DNA from: Fischerella thermalis PCC 7521
GTDB lineage: Bacteria; Cyanobacteriota; Cyanobacteriia; Cyanobacteriales; Nostocaceae
DNA: 64,000 bases
Assembly: GCF_000317225.1 (NCBI RefSeq)
Contig: NZ_AJLL01000028.1
Coordinates: 34,341 to 98,340, forward strand
Reading direction: 5' to 3'
Positions 37,040 to 46,449 of the stretch are shown here, in pieces. The position numbers and the translations under genes were made by a program. Within the stretch, counting starts at the first letter, position 1, and each line of letters starts with the position of its first letter. The notes beneath the pieces were generated by a model that saw only the letters and a list, made by a program, of their open reading frames with translations, had not been told where the DNA came from and searched no databases.

Positions 37040-38644
37040 ATGTCTGACTATCAACCAGTTAAGTATTTCAATACTAAATTGAAAAATATTTATTTTGGCA
37101 TAAAAGAAAGTATTTTTTTTGCTACTATTCTTAATTGGTCAGCTATCAGTTTATTATTTTCTAATTTTTTACTTTCATTCAAATCTAAAAATATAAGTCA
37201 CATATGGGGTTTATTTTTTTTAATAACTAGTGGCTTATTTTTAGCTTTGTCAGCAGTTATTTACAACTCTTTGGAATTTAGATTTTTACTAGCTACATCT
37301 ATAGTACTTTTTATAACATGTTATGACTGCTATCGAAATCAATTTTATGATAATTTATTAATTCATATAACTAATTCAGGCTATATCGGGTTAGCATTTT
37401 ACTTTGTACTCATGAAGTATAACCCTGAGGAGTTTCCAAATATATGGAAGGATGTAATTCCATCTGCTCCCCAGACATTTGACATACTTATTCTGTGTCT
37501 TGTATTTCAAAATGTCGGTTACTATATCGTCTGGAATTTGTTCTTTGCCAACTTAAATTTTGACAAATGGTCAGTTTCTTCAAAAAACTTAATAAATTTG
37601 AGTTTTATACAAAATTCTTATCATCAAAACATTCTATTCATAGCTTTATGTGTCTTAGGTTCAATTACTCGACTATGGAATTTTAGTCAAGGTAGTATAT
37701 ACTACACCCAAGGCTCAGCTATACCTTCTTCTGTGGGTAGTTTATTGGCTCAGTTTGATCGCCTCTACGTTGTTGCTTGGCTTTATGGATATACATTTTT
37801 GCTCCAGACAGGGCTGAAGAAAAATGCAGTTTCTTACTTGACATCAATTCTAATTATTGTTGAATTAATCTATCAATTATTTAGTGGTTCCAAAGGTAGG
37901 TTTTTCAGTTTTGTTATTAAACCAGTTGCTACCATTTTTATATTTAGACGTCTTAGAGTTTCTTGGATAGCTGTTATTATTTTATTGGCTTTAGGTATTT
38001 TTTCTTGGTTGTTACTTTATCCCACTCTTGTTATTTATAGAGATTTATTAAAAACTTCTACGTCTCTTAATTCTCTGGAATTGTTAACTCAATCATTTCA
38101 AATTCTCAAAAATTATTCGTGGGATAAATATATTGAAACTATTTTAATTCCTCTAAATGAATCAGGAATTACAGAACAAGTGATTGCAATGACTTCAATT
38201 GTTCACTACCAAGTTTCTCAAGAAAGTAGTTGGTTTTGGCAACGTCTATTTTTGTTCTGGGTACCGCGATTTTTATGGTCTGATAAGCCTGAAAGTCTTG
38301 ATATAAATCTCATTGGTCGTCTGACTCATCGAATTGGTTCTGAAGATTTTCAGACTTCTGTGTTAATTACTGCCCCCGGTGAAATTTTTCTGTATTATGG
38401 GTTTTGGGGTTGTGCTTTGATGATTATACCGGGTTTATTATTTCGTTGGTTAAACGATGCCATATCTCCTTTTAAGGTTTATACTTTTTTTAGATTAGCT
38501 GTGATGGTTGCCTATTTACCTTTGATACAAGATTCTGTAGGCGGTACATTTGAAGCTGGTTTAACAGGAATAGTAATGCAGATTGGAGTTCTTTACCTAA
38601 TACTATTACTTGTCAAAATCACGTTGCAAAAAAATTGGGTATAA
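37040..38644 (+). CDS. Polytopic membrane protein, probable O-antigen/EPS polymerase (Wzy-like)
   Basis: 534 residues with roughly 11-13 hydrophobic segments, long and very AT-rich. A large loop between late helices carries RDLLKTSTSLNSLELLTQSF and WFWQRLFLFWVPRFLWSDKP, the latter with the PRFLW-D-KP pattern seen in oligosaccharide repeat-unit polymerases. Wzy proteins are recognised by topology more than sequence. It would join repeat units on the periplasmic side, working with the Wzc-like protein at 5776. A flippase was not ruled out, but MATE or Wzx features are absent. There is a 115-base spacer on the 5' side. Confidence 0.75.
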   Translation: MSDYQPVKYFNTKLKNIYFGIKESIFFATILNWSAISLLFSNFLLSFKSKNISHIWGLFFLITSGLFLALSAVIYNSLEFRFLLATSIVLFITCYDCYRNQFYDNLLIHITNSGYIGLAFYFVLMKYNPEEFPNIWKDVIPSAPQTFDILILCLVFQNVGYYIVWNLFFANLNFDKWSVSSKNLINLSFIQNSYHQNILFIALCVLGSITRLWNFSQGSIYYTQGSAIPSSVGSLLAQFDRLYVVAWLYGYTFLLQTGLKKNAVSYLTSILIIVELIYQLFSGSKGRFFSFVIKPVATIFIFRRLRVSWIAVIILLALGIFSWLLLYPTLVIYRDLLKTSTSLNSLELLTQSFQILKNYSWDKYIETILIPLNESGITEQVIAMTSIVHYQVSQESSWFWQRLFLFWVPRFLWSDKPESLDINLIGRLTHRIGSEDFQTSVLITAPGEIFLYYGFWGCALMIIPGLLFRWLNDAISPFKVYTFFRLAVMVAYLPLIQDSVGGTFEAGLTGIVMQIGVLYLILLLVKITLQKNWV

Positions 38645-38740
38645 ACCTGTAAAACTAATAATCTCAAACGAGATATATAATTACTGCTTTAGCAAGCTGT
38701 TTTGTTTTTATTAAAATTACAATCAAGATAATTTTCAAAT

Positions 38741-39910
38741 ATGTTTTTAAAAAAATACAAATCTTTAGAGTACAAGCATTTACATCTATGGGTTCCTAAT
38801 TTGTTTGAGTGTAAGGGTGGTATTCAAGTTTATCTACAAAATTTTCTACAAGTAGTAACAGATGAATTTCCTAGTCTAGATATTGTCGTTTTCGATAAAC
38901 TTGATAGGGCTAAACCCAAAGAAATTTACACATCAGAAAATATATTCTTTTTCTTTAGTGGTTCAGTTCCGGGCTTGTGGCAAACACTACACTTTGCTGT
39001 AAATGTAATTATTGCCTCTTTGATAAATCGTCCCACATTAATTTTATGTGGTCATATGAATTTTGCTCCTGTAGCTTTTTGGATTCACCGCTTTCTAGGT
39101 ATTCCCTACTGGATACTTGTATATGGTATAGATGCGTGGAAAATTAAAGATCCACTCAAAAAGAAAGCCTTGTATGCAGCAAAGAAAATAGTTTCGATTA
39201 GTGAGTACACGCGCGATCGCCTCATTCATGAGCAAAATCTAGATCCAGAAAAATTCTTGATTTTACCTGTCACCTTCGCTCCCAACTGCTTTCAAATTGC
39301 CCCTAAGCCCAAATACTTACTCGAAAGGTACGGATTAAAACCTGAGCAGTCTGTTATTTTAACTGTTGCTCGATTATCGGCTACAGAGCAATATAAAGGA
39401 TATGACACAATTATTGCAGCACTTCCAGAAATTAAAAAAGTTATACAAAATGTTCATTATGTGCTGGTAGGTAAAGGCGATGATCTTCCCCGCATTGAAG
39501 AATTAATCGCGAAGTTAGAACTGCAAAACTGTGTGACTCTGACTGGTTTTGTTCCTGACGAAGAATTATGTGACCATTACAATCTTTGTGATGTCTTCGC
39601 TATGCCTAGTAAACAAGAAGGGTTTGGTATTGTTTATTTGGAAGCACTTGCTTGTGGTAAGGCAACTTTAGCAGGTAATCAAGATGGTGCTACTGATGCT
39701 CTATGTCGGGGAGAACTAGGAGTATTAATAAATCCAGAGGATACACAAGCGATCGCTCAAGCTCTGATTCAAATCTTACAACGCACTTATCCCAATCCTC
39801 TCCTCTATCAACCAGAGATCTTACGACAAAAAGTGATTGAGCGATTTGGCTTTCAATCCTTTCAAAAAACCCTTGGTAATTACCTAGAAAAATACTTAGG
39901 TTTAATCTAA
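38741..39910 (+). CDS. Glycosyltransferase family 4
   Basis: 389 residues. N-terminal HLWVPNLFECKGGIQVYLQN with the glycine-rich GGIQVY acceptor loop; donor half LTVARLSATEQYKGYDTIIA; nucleotide-binding KQEGFGIVYLEALACGKATL, all canonical. The gene is followed without a gap by asnB (next start codon at 39911), so both are translated from one message. Base composition begins to rise again compared with the upstream wzy-like gene. Confidence 0.92.
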   Translation: MFLKKYKSLEYKHLHLWVPNLFECKGGIQVYLQNFLQVVTDEFPSLDIVVFDKLDRAKPKEIYTSENIFFFFSGSVPGLWQTLHFAVNVIIASLINRPTLILCGHMNFAPVAFWIHRFLGIPYWILVYGIDAWKIKDPLKKKALYAAKKIVSISEYTRDRLIHEQNLDPEKFLILPVTFAPNCFQIAPKPKYLLERYGLKPEQSVILTVARLSATEQYKGYDTIIAALPEIKKVIQNVHYVLVGKGDDLPRIEELIAKLELQNCVTLTGFVPDEELCDHYNLCDVFAMPSKQEGFGIVYLEALACGKATLAGNQDGATDALCRGELGVLINPEDTQAIAQALIQILQRTYPNPLLYQPEILRQKVIERFGFQSFQKTLGNYLEKYLGLI

Positions 39911-41725
39911 ATGTGCGGCATAGCAGGTATCATTACAACACACTACCACCAACAGCATCTGCAAGAATTAATCCAGCAGATGCAAAAGTCTCTATACCAT
40001 CGTGGCCCTGATGATCAGGGAATTTACATAGCTAGTGAACATCAAGCAGCACTTGCCCATACCCGTCTGTCGATCTTGGATTTGACTCCAGCAGGACATC
40101 AACCCATGTCCACACCTGATGGACGTTATTGGATTGTTTTCAACGGAGAAATATATAATTTTCTGGAATTGCGATCGCAACTCGCATCTCAAGGAGAACA
40201 ATTTTGTTCGCGCACTGATACCGAAGTCATCCTCAAGCTGTATCAACGCATGGGTGCAGACTGCGTTCAACAGTTGCGGGGAATGTTTGCTTTCGCTATT
40301 TGGGATAATCAAGAAAAAACCTGCTTTATTGCCCGCGATCCTTTAGGAATTAAACCACTGTATTATTGGCAATCTGGTAATACTTTAGTATTTGCTTCAG
40401 AAATTCGAGCAATATTAGCTTCCGGATTACCCAATATTTGCTTAAATCCCAAAGGCTTATATGGCTATTTTATTAGCGGCACAGTACCAGAACCATACAC
40501 TTTAATTGACGGAATTCATTGTTTAGAAGCTGGTCATTGGTTGCATTGGCAAACTGGTAGACTTACCCAAAAACAATACTGGCAAATTGACTTTACTCCC
40601 GATCATACAATTTCTCTGCCAGAAGCCACAGAAAAAGTGCGTGATGCTCTCATTGATTCTATTAAACATCACTTTATCAGTGATGTGCCAGTAGGGATAT
40701 TTCTCAGTGGTGGAATTGACTCAACCTCTGTTATTGCCTTAGCACGTCAAACTCAAAAAGGTAAATTACGCACCTACTCTATTGCCTTTGAAGAAAATGA
40801 GTGGAATGAGGGAGATATTGCCCGACAAATAGCTCGAACATTTGAGACAGAACATACAGAATATCAAATTACATCCACTATAGGGAGAGAATTATTTCCT
40901 CAATTTTTACAAAGAATTGATCAACCCAGCATAGACGGTTTCAATACTTTTTGTGTATCCCAAATTGCTCACCAAGACGGGACTAAAGTAGTGTTGTCAG
41001 GATTAGGGGGAGATGAGCTATTTGGTGGCTATAAAACTTTCCAAAAAGTGCCGCAAATGGTGCGTTGGGGACAACCACTAAAAACTATTAAACCGATCAG
41101 CACCACTTTCGGAAAAGGATTAGCGACTTGGGGTCAATCACCACAACTAAAGCGACTAGGAGATTTTTTACAACAAAACCCAACAGCAGCAACAGCTTAT
41201 CGCAGTTTTAGAGGTATTTTCTCTCATCAAGAAGCTTGGGCAATTACCCAATATCACCTCAAAGATTTTGGGCTTACATCCATTGAGGATGAAGTTTTTG
41301 TTCCCAAAATTAGCAAAAACAGTAATTTTTCTTCTTTAGAAGATCAAGTCAGTTTACTAGAGCTAAGCTGCTACATGCGAAATCAATTATTACGTGATAG
41401 CGATGTTATGAGCATGGCTTGGGGACTAGAATTACGAGTACCATTAGTTGATAAAATTTTATTAGAAACAATATCTTCAATTCCTAGTAACTTACGCTTG
41501 CAACCTGGGAAAAAATTATTAGTTCAAGCAATTCCGGAAATACCCAATTGGGTTGTGAATCGTCCCAAACGAGGTTTCTTTTTTCCTTTTCAACAGTGGA
41601 TAGAAAGTGATTGGCATGATTATTTTCCATCACCGAAACTAGATAAAAATATTGATATTAGACTATGGTATCGTCGTTGGAGCTTGGCAATTTTCCAGTT
41701 TTGGCTAAAGCAAATTTATGCATAA
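39911..41725 (+). CDS. Glutamine-hydrolysing asparagine synthetase (AsnB-type amidotransferase)
   Basis: 604 residues, normal length. The N-terminal glutaminase domain begins MCGIAGI with the catalytic Cys2 exposed after Met removal, and has SLYHRGPDDQG and the glutamine site FNGEIYNF. The ATP-pyrophosphatase domain has the PP-loop FLSGGIDST (about 265-273), and LSGLGGDELFGGY. It uses glutamine-derived ammonia and ATP to make an amide, normally asparagine. Inside polysaccharide loci such enzymes are often thought to amidate uronic-acid sugars. That would fit the uronic-acid-type amino sugar suggested by genes 13977-16782. Cellular asparagine synthesis remains possible. Confidence 0.93.
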   Translation: MCGIAGIITTHYHQQHLQELIQQMQKSLYHRGPDDQGIYIASEHQAALAHTRLSILDLTPAGHQPMSTPDGRYWIVFNGEIYNFLELRSQLASQGEQFCSRTDTEVILKLYQRMGADCVQQLRGMFAFAIWDNQEKTCFIARDPLGIKPLYYWQSGNTLVFASEIRAILASGLPNICLNPKGLYGYFISGTVPEPYTLIDGIHCLEAGHWLHWQTGRLTQKQYWQIDFTPDHTISLPEATEKVRDALIDSIKHHFISDVPVGIFLSGGIDSTSVIALARQTQKGKLRTYSIAFEENEWNEGDIARQIARTFETEHTEYQITSTIGRELFPQFLQRIDQPSIDGFNTFCVSQIAHQDGTKVVLSGLGGDELFGGYKTFQKVPQMVRWGQPLKTIKPISTTFGKGLATWGQSPQLKRLGDFLQQNPTAATAYRSFRGIFSHQEAWAITQYHLKDFGLTSIEDEVFVPKISKNSNFSSLEDQVSLLELSCYMRNQLLRDSDVMSMAWGLELRVPLVDKILLETISSIPSNLRLQPGKKLLVQAIPEIPNWVVNRPKRGFFFPFQQWIESDWHDYFPSPKLDKNIDIRLWYRRWSLAIFQFWLKQIYA

Positions 41726-41803
41726 AATCTGCAATTTTTTAGGATGAAAATATCTCAAAAAAGAGGTTTTTCAAGGGGTTTGATTTATAGGTGCTAGTCC
41801 AGT

Positions 41804-42997
41804 ATGAAGATTCTTCATGTCATTCCTTCAGTGGGTTCTGTGCGAGGTGGACCCAGCCAAGCAGTAATAGAGACTGTTAAAGCACTGCAAAATTTCGGTG
41901 TTGAGGCTGAAATTGTTACAACCAATGATAACGGCAATGATTTGTTAGATGTACCTCTACGCCAGTGTATAGAGTACAAGCAAGTACCAGTTCGATTTTT
42001 TCCGCGCTTTTCGCCTGGACTGCACTCAATACGAGAATTTGCTTTTTCTGGGCAGTTAACAGCATGGTTATGGCAAAATGCTTCTAACTATGACTTGCTA
42101 CACGTCCATGCAATTTTTTCCTATGCTTCTACAGCAGCAATGGCGATCGCTCGTTTAAAAGGTGTTCCATACATTGTCCGTCCCCTCGGACAACTTTGTG
42201 AATGGTCACTCCAGCAAAGCGCTCGTAAAAAAAAGATTTATCTCGATTTAATCGAACGCAGTAACCTCAACCACAGTCAAGCTCTTCACCTCACCTCTGA
42301 ACAAGAACAACAAGAAGTTTCCCGTTTAGGTTTAGGATTGCACAGCTTTGTCTTACCCCATGGACTCTCTGTTCCTTTAGCGATTTCTAATGCTCATTCT
42401 CGCCTGCGAGAACATCTCAAAGTTCCCGCAGATGAACCTGTGATTTTATTCATGTCCCGTTTACACCCTAAAAAAGGCTTAGATTATCTAATTCCCGCTT
42501 TGGCTAAACTTACTCATCATCGTTTTACTTTCGTGATCGCAGGTAGTGGTTCAAAAGAGTATGAAGCAGAAATAAAATCTCTTGTTACCTCTAGTGGGAT
42601 TGGCGATCGCGTCTATTTTGCTGGATTTCTAGAAGGAGAAAGCAAAAATCTATTTATACAAGGTTCGGATCTGTTTGCACTCACTTCTCACTCAGAAAAC
42701 TTTGCTGTGGTAGTTTTAGAAGCTTTAGCCGCAGGTGTTCCTGTTGTTGTGACTCCTGGGGTTGCTTTGGCTAGTGTAGTTCAACAACACCAACTTGGTT
42801 ATGTTACCCAACTAGATGTATCTGCGATCGCATCTACTGTGGAACAGTATCTTAACAATCCTCAACAAGCTAAAAATATGGGTAAGTCCGCACAAAAACT
42901 TATTTACGACCATTACACCTGGGATCAAATCGCAGCCAAAATGATTCATATCTACCAAGCTATCCTTTCAAATCATCAAGGATTAAGCTATGTTTAA
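41804..42997 (+). CDS. Glycosyltransferase family 4, paralogue A
   Basis: 397 residues. N-terminus MKILHVIPSVGSVRGGPSQA with the GGPSQ acceptor loop; donor half ILFMSRLHPKKGLDYLIPAL (a strong GT4 signature), and nucleotide site SENFAVVVLEALAAGVPVVV. It is a clear paralogue of the gene at 45264: long stretches in the donor half are nearly identical at both DNA and protein level. The final eight bases overlap the PhyH gene. It likely transfers the same or a closely related sugar as its copy. Confidence 0.93.
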   Translation: MKILHVIPSVGSVRGGPSQAVIETVKALQNFGVEAEIVTTNDNGNDLLDVPLRQCIEYKQVPVRFFPRFSPGLHSIREFAFSGQLTAWLWQNASNYDLLHVHAIFSYASTAAMAIARLKGVPYIVRPLGQLCEWSLQQSARKKKIYLDLIERSNLNHSQALHLTSEQEQQEVSRLGLGLHSFVLPHGLSVPLAISNAHSRLREHLKVPADEPVILFMSRLHPKKGLDYLIPALAKLTHHRFTFVIAGSGSKEYEAEIKSLVTSSGIGDRVYFAGFLEGESKNLFIQGSDLFALTSHSENFAVVVLEALAAGVPVVVTPGVALASVVQQHQLGYVTQLDVSAIASTVEQYLNNPQQAKNMGKSAQKLIYDHYTWDQIAAKMIHIYQAILSNHQGLSYV

Positions 42998-43976
42998 CTT
43001 GGATTTTATCAATGTTAGTAGCAATCAAATAGTTAATGACCTCAAAACCAAGGGATATTTTGTTTTTGAACAAGCATTGACTCAACACTACGTTGATCAA
43101 ATACTGCAAGAAGTTGATTTCAATCAAATTCTAGTTAATACCAATGATGTTGGGGTAGTGATCGCTCAAACTTACAAATTTCTCACTCACTGTTTAGCTA
43201 ACTCCAAAAAAACATACGATCTCATTACCTCCAGGAGAGTTCTGGATATTTGTCAAGGATATTTTGATGATATTTATAAATTAACTAATCATCGAATTTA
43301 TCAAACTAGTAAAACTTCCCATATGCCCTGGCATACTGATAATAATCTCCAAGTAGGTAAGCAACTTGTGGATAAGCATAATATGCCGGGTCTATTATTT
43401 CTATTTTATTTATCCGATGTTACCCAAAATGCTTTTCAATATGTAAAAAATTCCCATCAGTGGTCAACTCAATACAATCATGAAATTTATCTCAGCGATA
43501 ATTTTATCGAGAGCAACTATAAAAATGACATACTGACCTTTCCCATGAAAAAAGGCACTTTTATAGTTTGTGATATTCATGGAGTACATAGAGCAGAACC
43601 TTTTAATGACCATAACTACACTAGAACTTCCCTGCTTTTCCAAGTTGATCAGGTTGGTAGTCAATATTTAGGACATGGTGAAAAAAATATAGTTAATACA
43701 GAGTACCTTGATAATTTGACCCCGGAAATAATGGATTTCTTAGGATTTGGTTTTAGAAGAGATTACCCAGCTTTCCCTTGTTCTTCAATTGCCACAATGA
43801 CACCTAAAGATATCTTGGGGCTACAGCGTAAGTTGTTAGTTGAATCATTAGAAGCTCTCAATAAAAGTGTTATAAAAACTATTTTGCCTGCTGAAGCAAT
43901 AATTAACGCTAAGCGACTTTTATGGTATATCAAATCAAAATTTTCAAAAATAATAAATATTGATAGCAATAAATGA
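42990..43976 (+). CDS. Phytanoyl-CoA dioxygenase (PhyH) family oxygenase
   Basis: 328 residues of the Fe(II)/2-oxoglutarate-dependent oxygenase superfamily. The iron motif is H115-x-D117 in MPWHTDNN, with a distal His in DIHGVHRAE (H197 or H200), and R212 in YTRTS is a candidate 2-oxoglutarate carboxylate ligand. The core fits PhyH: LFLFYLSDVTQNAFQYVKNSH. It would hydroxylate a C-H bond of an unknown substrate, perhaps the glycan, a lipid carrier or an acyl group. It overlaps the upstream GT4 by eight bases and the next one by four, so it is embedded in the operon. Confidence 0.85.
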   Translation: MFNLDFINVSSNQIVNDLKTKGYFVFEQALTQHYVDQILQEVDFNQILVNTNDVGVVIAQTYKFLTHCLANSKKTYDLITSRRVLDICQGYFDDIYKLTNHRIYQTSKTSHMPWHTDNNLQVGKQLVDKHNMPGLLFLFYLSDVTQNAFQYVKNSHQWSTQYNHEIYLSDNFIESNYKNDILTFPMKKGTFIVCDIHGVHRAEPFNDHNYTRTSLLFQVDQVGSQYLGHGEKNIVNTEYLDNLTPEIMDFLGFGFRRDYPAFPCSSIATMTPKDILGLQRKLLVESLEALNKSVIKTILPAEAIINAKRLLWYIKSKFSKIINIDSNK

Positions 43977-45097
43977 AAGTTTTGTTAGTAGGTAATTACA
44001 AACTAGATGCTATTGAAAGCATGGATCGATTTGCTTCCATGCTAGAAACTTATTTAAGCAAATGTAATATTCAGGTGCGTGTCATTCGTCCCCGATTATA
44101 CTTTGGCAAGATAATCTTATATTCAAACTTGTTAAAAAAATGGCTTGGTTATATTGATAAATTGATTTTATTTCCGTTCCAGTTACAGAAAGCAGCATCT
44201 TGGGCAGATATAGTTCATATATGCGATCATGGTAATGCCATTTACACAAAATATTTGCAGAAAATACCTCACTTAGTGACTTGCCATGATTTGTTTGCTA
44301 TTCGTGCTGGCTTGGGAGAATTTCCTGAACACAAAACTGGATGGACTGGTAAAAAATTACAACAGATGATGCTCAAAGGACTTAATCAAGCCCAAATGGT
44401 TGTTTGCGTTTCAGAACAGACTAAAAATGATTTATTACGCCTAAGTTCTCTTTCTGAAAATAGGATATCTGTGATTTCAATGGGCTTAAACTATCCCTAT
44501 GCACCAATGCAAACCACAGAAGCTAAGGAAATTTTGGCTAGTTTGGGAATTCCTGCCAACAGTAATTTCATTTTACATGTAGGAGCAAATCATTGGTATA
44601 AAAATAGAATCGGTGTTTTATCGATTTTTTATGAACTGATGCTGAGACTACAACAAACAAACTTTTATCTTGTCATGGTAGGTAAGCCATTTACTGATGA
44701 AATGCATCAGTTGATCAAAAAATATAATATGACAGAAAAAGTTATAGAGCTTGTCGCAGTTGATAATGAACATTTACAAGCTCTTTATTCATCTGCAACA
44801 GCCTTACTATTTCCTTCGCTCCACGAGGGCTTTGGTTGGCCTATTATCGAAGCACAAGCATGTGGTTGCGCTGTGTTTACATCAAACCGTCCTCCAATGA
44901 ATATAGTGGGAGGAGAAGCAGCTATATATATAGACCCTAAAAATCCTCAAGCAGCAGCAGAAAAAATAATTTATTATCTTCCCAACTTAGAAAATTTTAA
45001 GACAAAAAGTCTCATAAATTCTCAGAAATTTAGAACTGAAAAAATGATTTCAGAATATATTGATATATATCAAAAAATATTAATCAACAAACAATAA
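43973..45097 (+). CDS. Glycosyltransferase family 4
   Basis: 374 residues. N-terminus MKVLLVGNYKLDAIESMDRF; donor half FILHVGANHWYKNRIGVLSI, and nucleotide-binding LHEGFGWPIIEAQACGCAVF followed by NIVGGEAAIYIDPKNPQ. The GANHWYKNR motif is a GT4 branch marker. Its first four bases overlap the PhyH stop (ATGA). A 166-base AT-rich gap separates it from the next glycosyltransferase, the paralogue of 41804. Confidence 0.91.
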   Translation: MKVLLVGNYKLDAIESMDRFASMLETYLSKCNIQVRVIRPRLYFGKIILYSNLLKKWLGYIDKLILFPFQLQKAASWADIVHICDHGNAIYTKYLQKIPHLVTCHDLFAIRAGLGEFPEHKTGWTGKKLQQMMLKGLNQAQMVVCVSEQTKNDLLRLSSLSENRISVISMGLNYPYAPMQTTEAKEILASLGIPANSNFILHVGANHWYKNRIGVLSIFYELMLRLQQTNFYLVMVGKPFTDEMHQLIKKYNMTEKVIELVAVDNEHLQALYSSATALLFPSLHEGFGWPIIEAQACGCAVFTSNRPPMNIVGGEAAIYIDPKNPQAAAEKIIYYLPNLENFKTKSLINSQKFRTEKMISEYIDIYQKILINKQ

Positions 45098-45263
45098 TGT
45101 TTTTATTAAAAAAATAACTCTGAAAAAATAAAGTCAAAATTGTCTAAATTTATTTTACTTCCATTAAATAAATTAATTACAGCTAAATATCGAGAAATAT
45201 TTCATCAAAAAATGATATAAAACTCTATTATGAAACACTGAAATATTTCGGATATAAATTAAT

Positions 45264-46436
45264 ATGAGAGTTCTCCACGTCATTCCATCTATTATAAAGG
45301 TGCGTGGTGGTACTAGCCAAGTTGTTATTGATATGGTCAAGGCATTACGAAAAAATAACGTTGATGCAGAAATTGCCACAACTAATGACAATGGTGATAG
45401 TTTATTGGATGTTCCTTTAAATCGGCGCGTAGAGTATGAACAAGTTCCGGTTTGGTTTTTTTCTCGTTATTCATCAAATTTAAAAGATATCAGAGAGTAT
45501 TCTTTTTCTTGGCAGTTAACAGTCTGGCTTTGGAAAAATATTTCTCAATATGACCTTTTACATGTCCATAGCATCTTTTGTTATGCATCCACAATTGCAA
45601 TGGCGATCGCCCGCCAAAAAAACATTCCCTATATTGTTATCCCCCATGGTTTACTATGCGAGTGGTCTTTACAACAAAAAACTCAAAGAAAACAAATTTA
45701 TTTGAAACTAATAGAACAAGCAAACATAGAAAATAGCGACGCAATCCACTTTACCTCTCAAAAGGAACAGCAGGAATTTGAGAAGTTAGGACTTAATGTA
45801 CCTAGTTTTGTCTTACCACTTGGTACTTCACTACCCAAGTTGATTCCTCATGCTCATTCTCACCTGTGTGAATACCTGAAAGTTCCTGTTAATGAACCTG
45901 TGATTTTATTTATGTCCCGTCTACACCCAAAAAAAGGGTTAGATTATCTAATTCCAGCCTTGGCTAAACTTATTCACCATCGTTTCACTTTTGTAATTGC
46001 AGGTAGTGGTTCCCAAAAATATGAAGCAGAAATAAAATCTCTTGTCATCTCCAATGGAATTCGCGATCGCACCTATTTTGCTGGATTTCTAGAAGGAGAA
46101 ATTAAAAACCTGTTTATGCAGGGTTCGGATTTATTTGTATTGACATCCCACTCAGAAAACTTTGCTGTAGTGGTTTTGGAAGCATTAGCCGTGGGTATTC
46201 CTGTTGTTGTGACTCCTGGTATTGCTCTGGCTGATATTGTTGAACAACACCAACTTGGTTACGTAACACCACTTGATGTAGATGCGATCGCATCCACCTT
46301 GGAAAAATATCTTTGCAATCCTCAACAAGCCCAAGATATGGGTAATAGTGGTCGTCAACTTGTATCTGATCAATATACCTGGAAACAAATCACTTTGAAA
46401 ATGCAACAGGTTTACGCTGATCTAGCCAAAAATTAA
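45264..46436 (+). CDS. Glycosyltransferase family 4, paralogue B
   Basis: 390 residues. MRVLHVIPSIIKVRGGTSQV, ILFMSRLHPKKGLDYLIPAL and SENFAVVVLEALAVGIPVVV repeat the motifs of the gene at 41804, including identical runs of residues in the donor domain. The acceptor halves differ more (for example VIPHGLLCEWSLQQKTQRKQ here against VRPLGQLCEWSLQQSARKKK). That is the pattern of a duplication followed by acceptor divergence: same donor sugar, different acceptor. The PhyH and a third GT4 lie between the two copies. Confidence 0.93.
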   Translation: MRVLHVIPSIIKVRGGTSQVVIDMVKALRKNNVDAEIATTNDNGDSLLDVPLNRRVEYEQVPVWFFSRYSSNLKDIREYSFSWQLTVWLWKNISQYDLLHVHSIFCYASTIAMAIARQKNIPYIVIPHGLLCEWSLQQKTQRKQIYLKLIEQANIENSDAIHFTSQKEQQEFEKLGLNVPSFVLPLGTSLPKLIPHAHSHLCEYLKVPVNEPVILFMSRLHPKKGLDYLIPALAKLIHHRFTFVIAGSGSQKYEAEIKSLVISNGIRDRTYFAGFLEGEIKNLFMQGSDLFVLTSHSENFAVVVLEALAVGIPVVVTPGIALADIVEQHQLGYVTPLDVDAIASTLEKYLCNPQQAQDMGNSGRQLVSDQYTWKQITLKMQQVYADLAKN

Positions 46437-46449
46437 GGTCATTTTGCTC

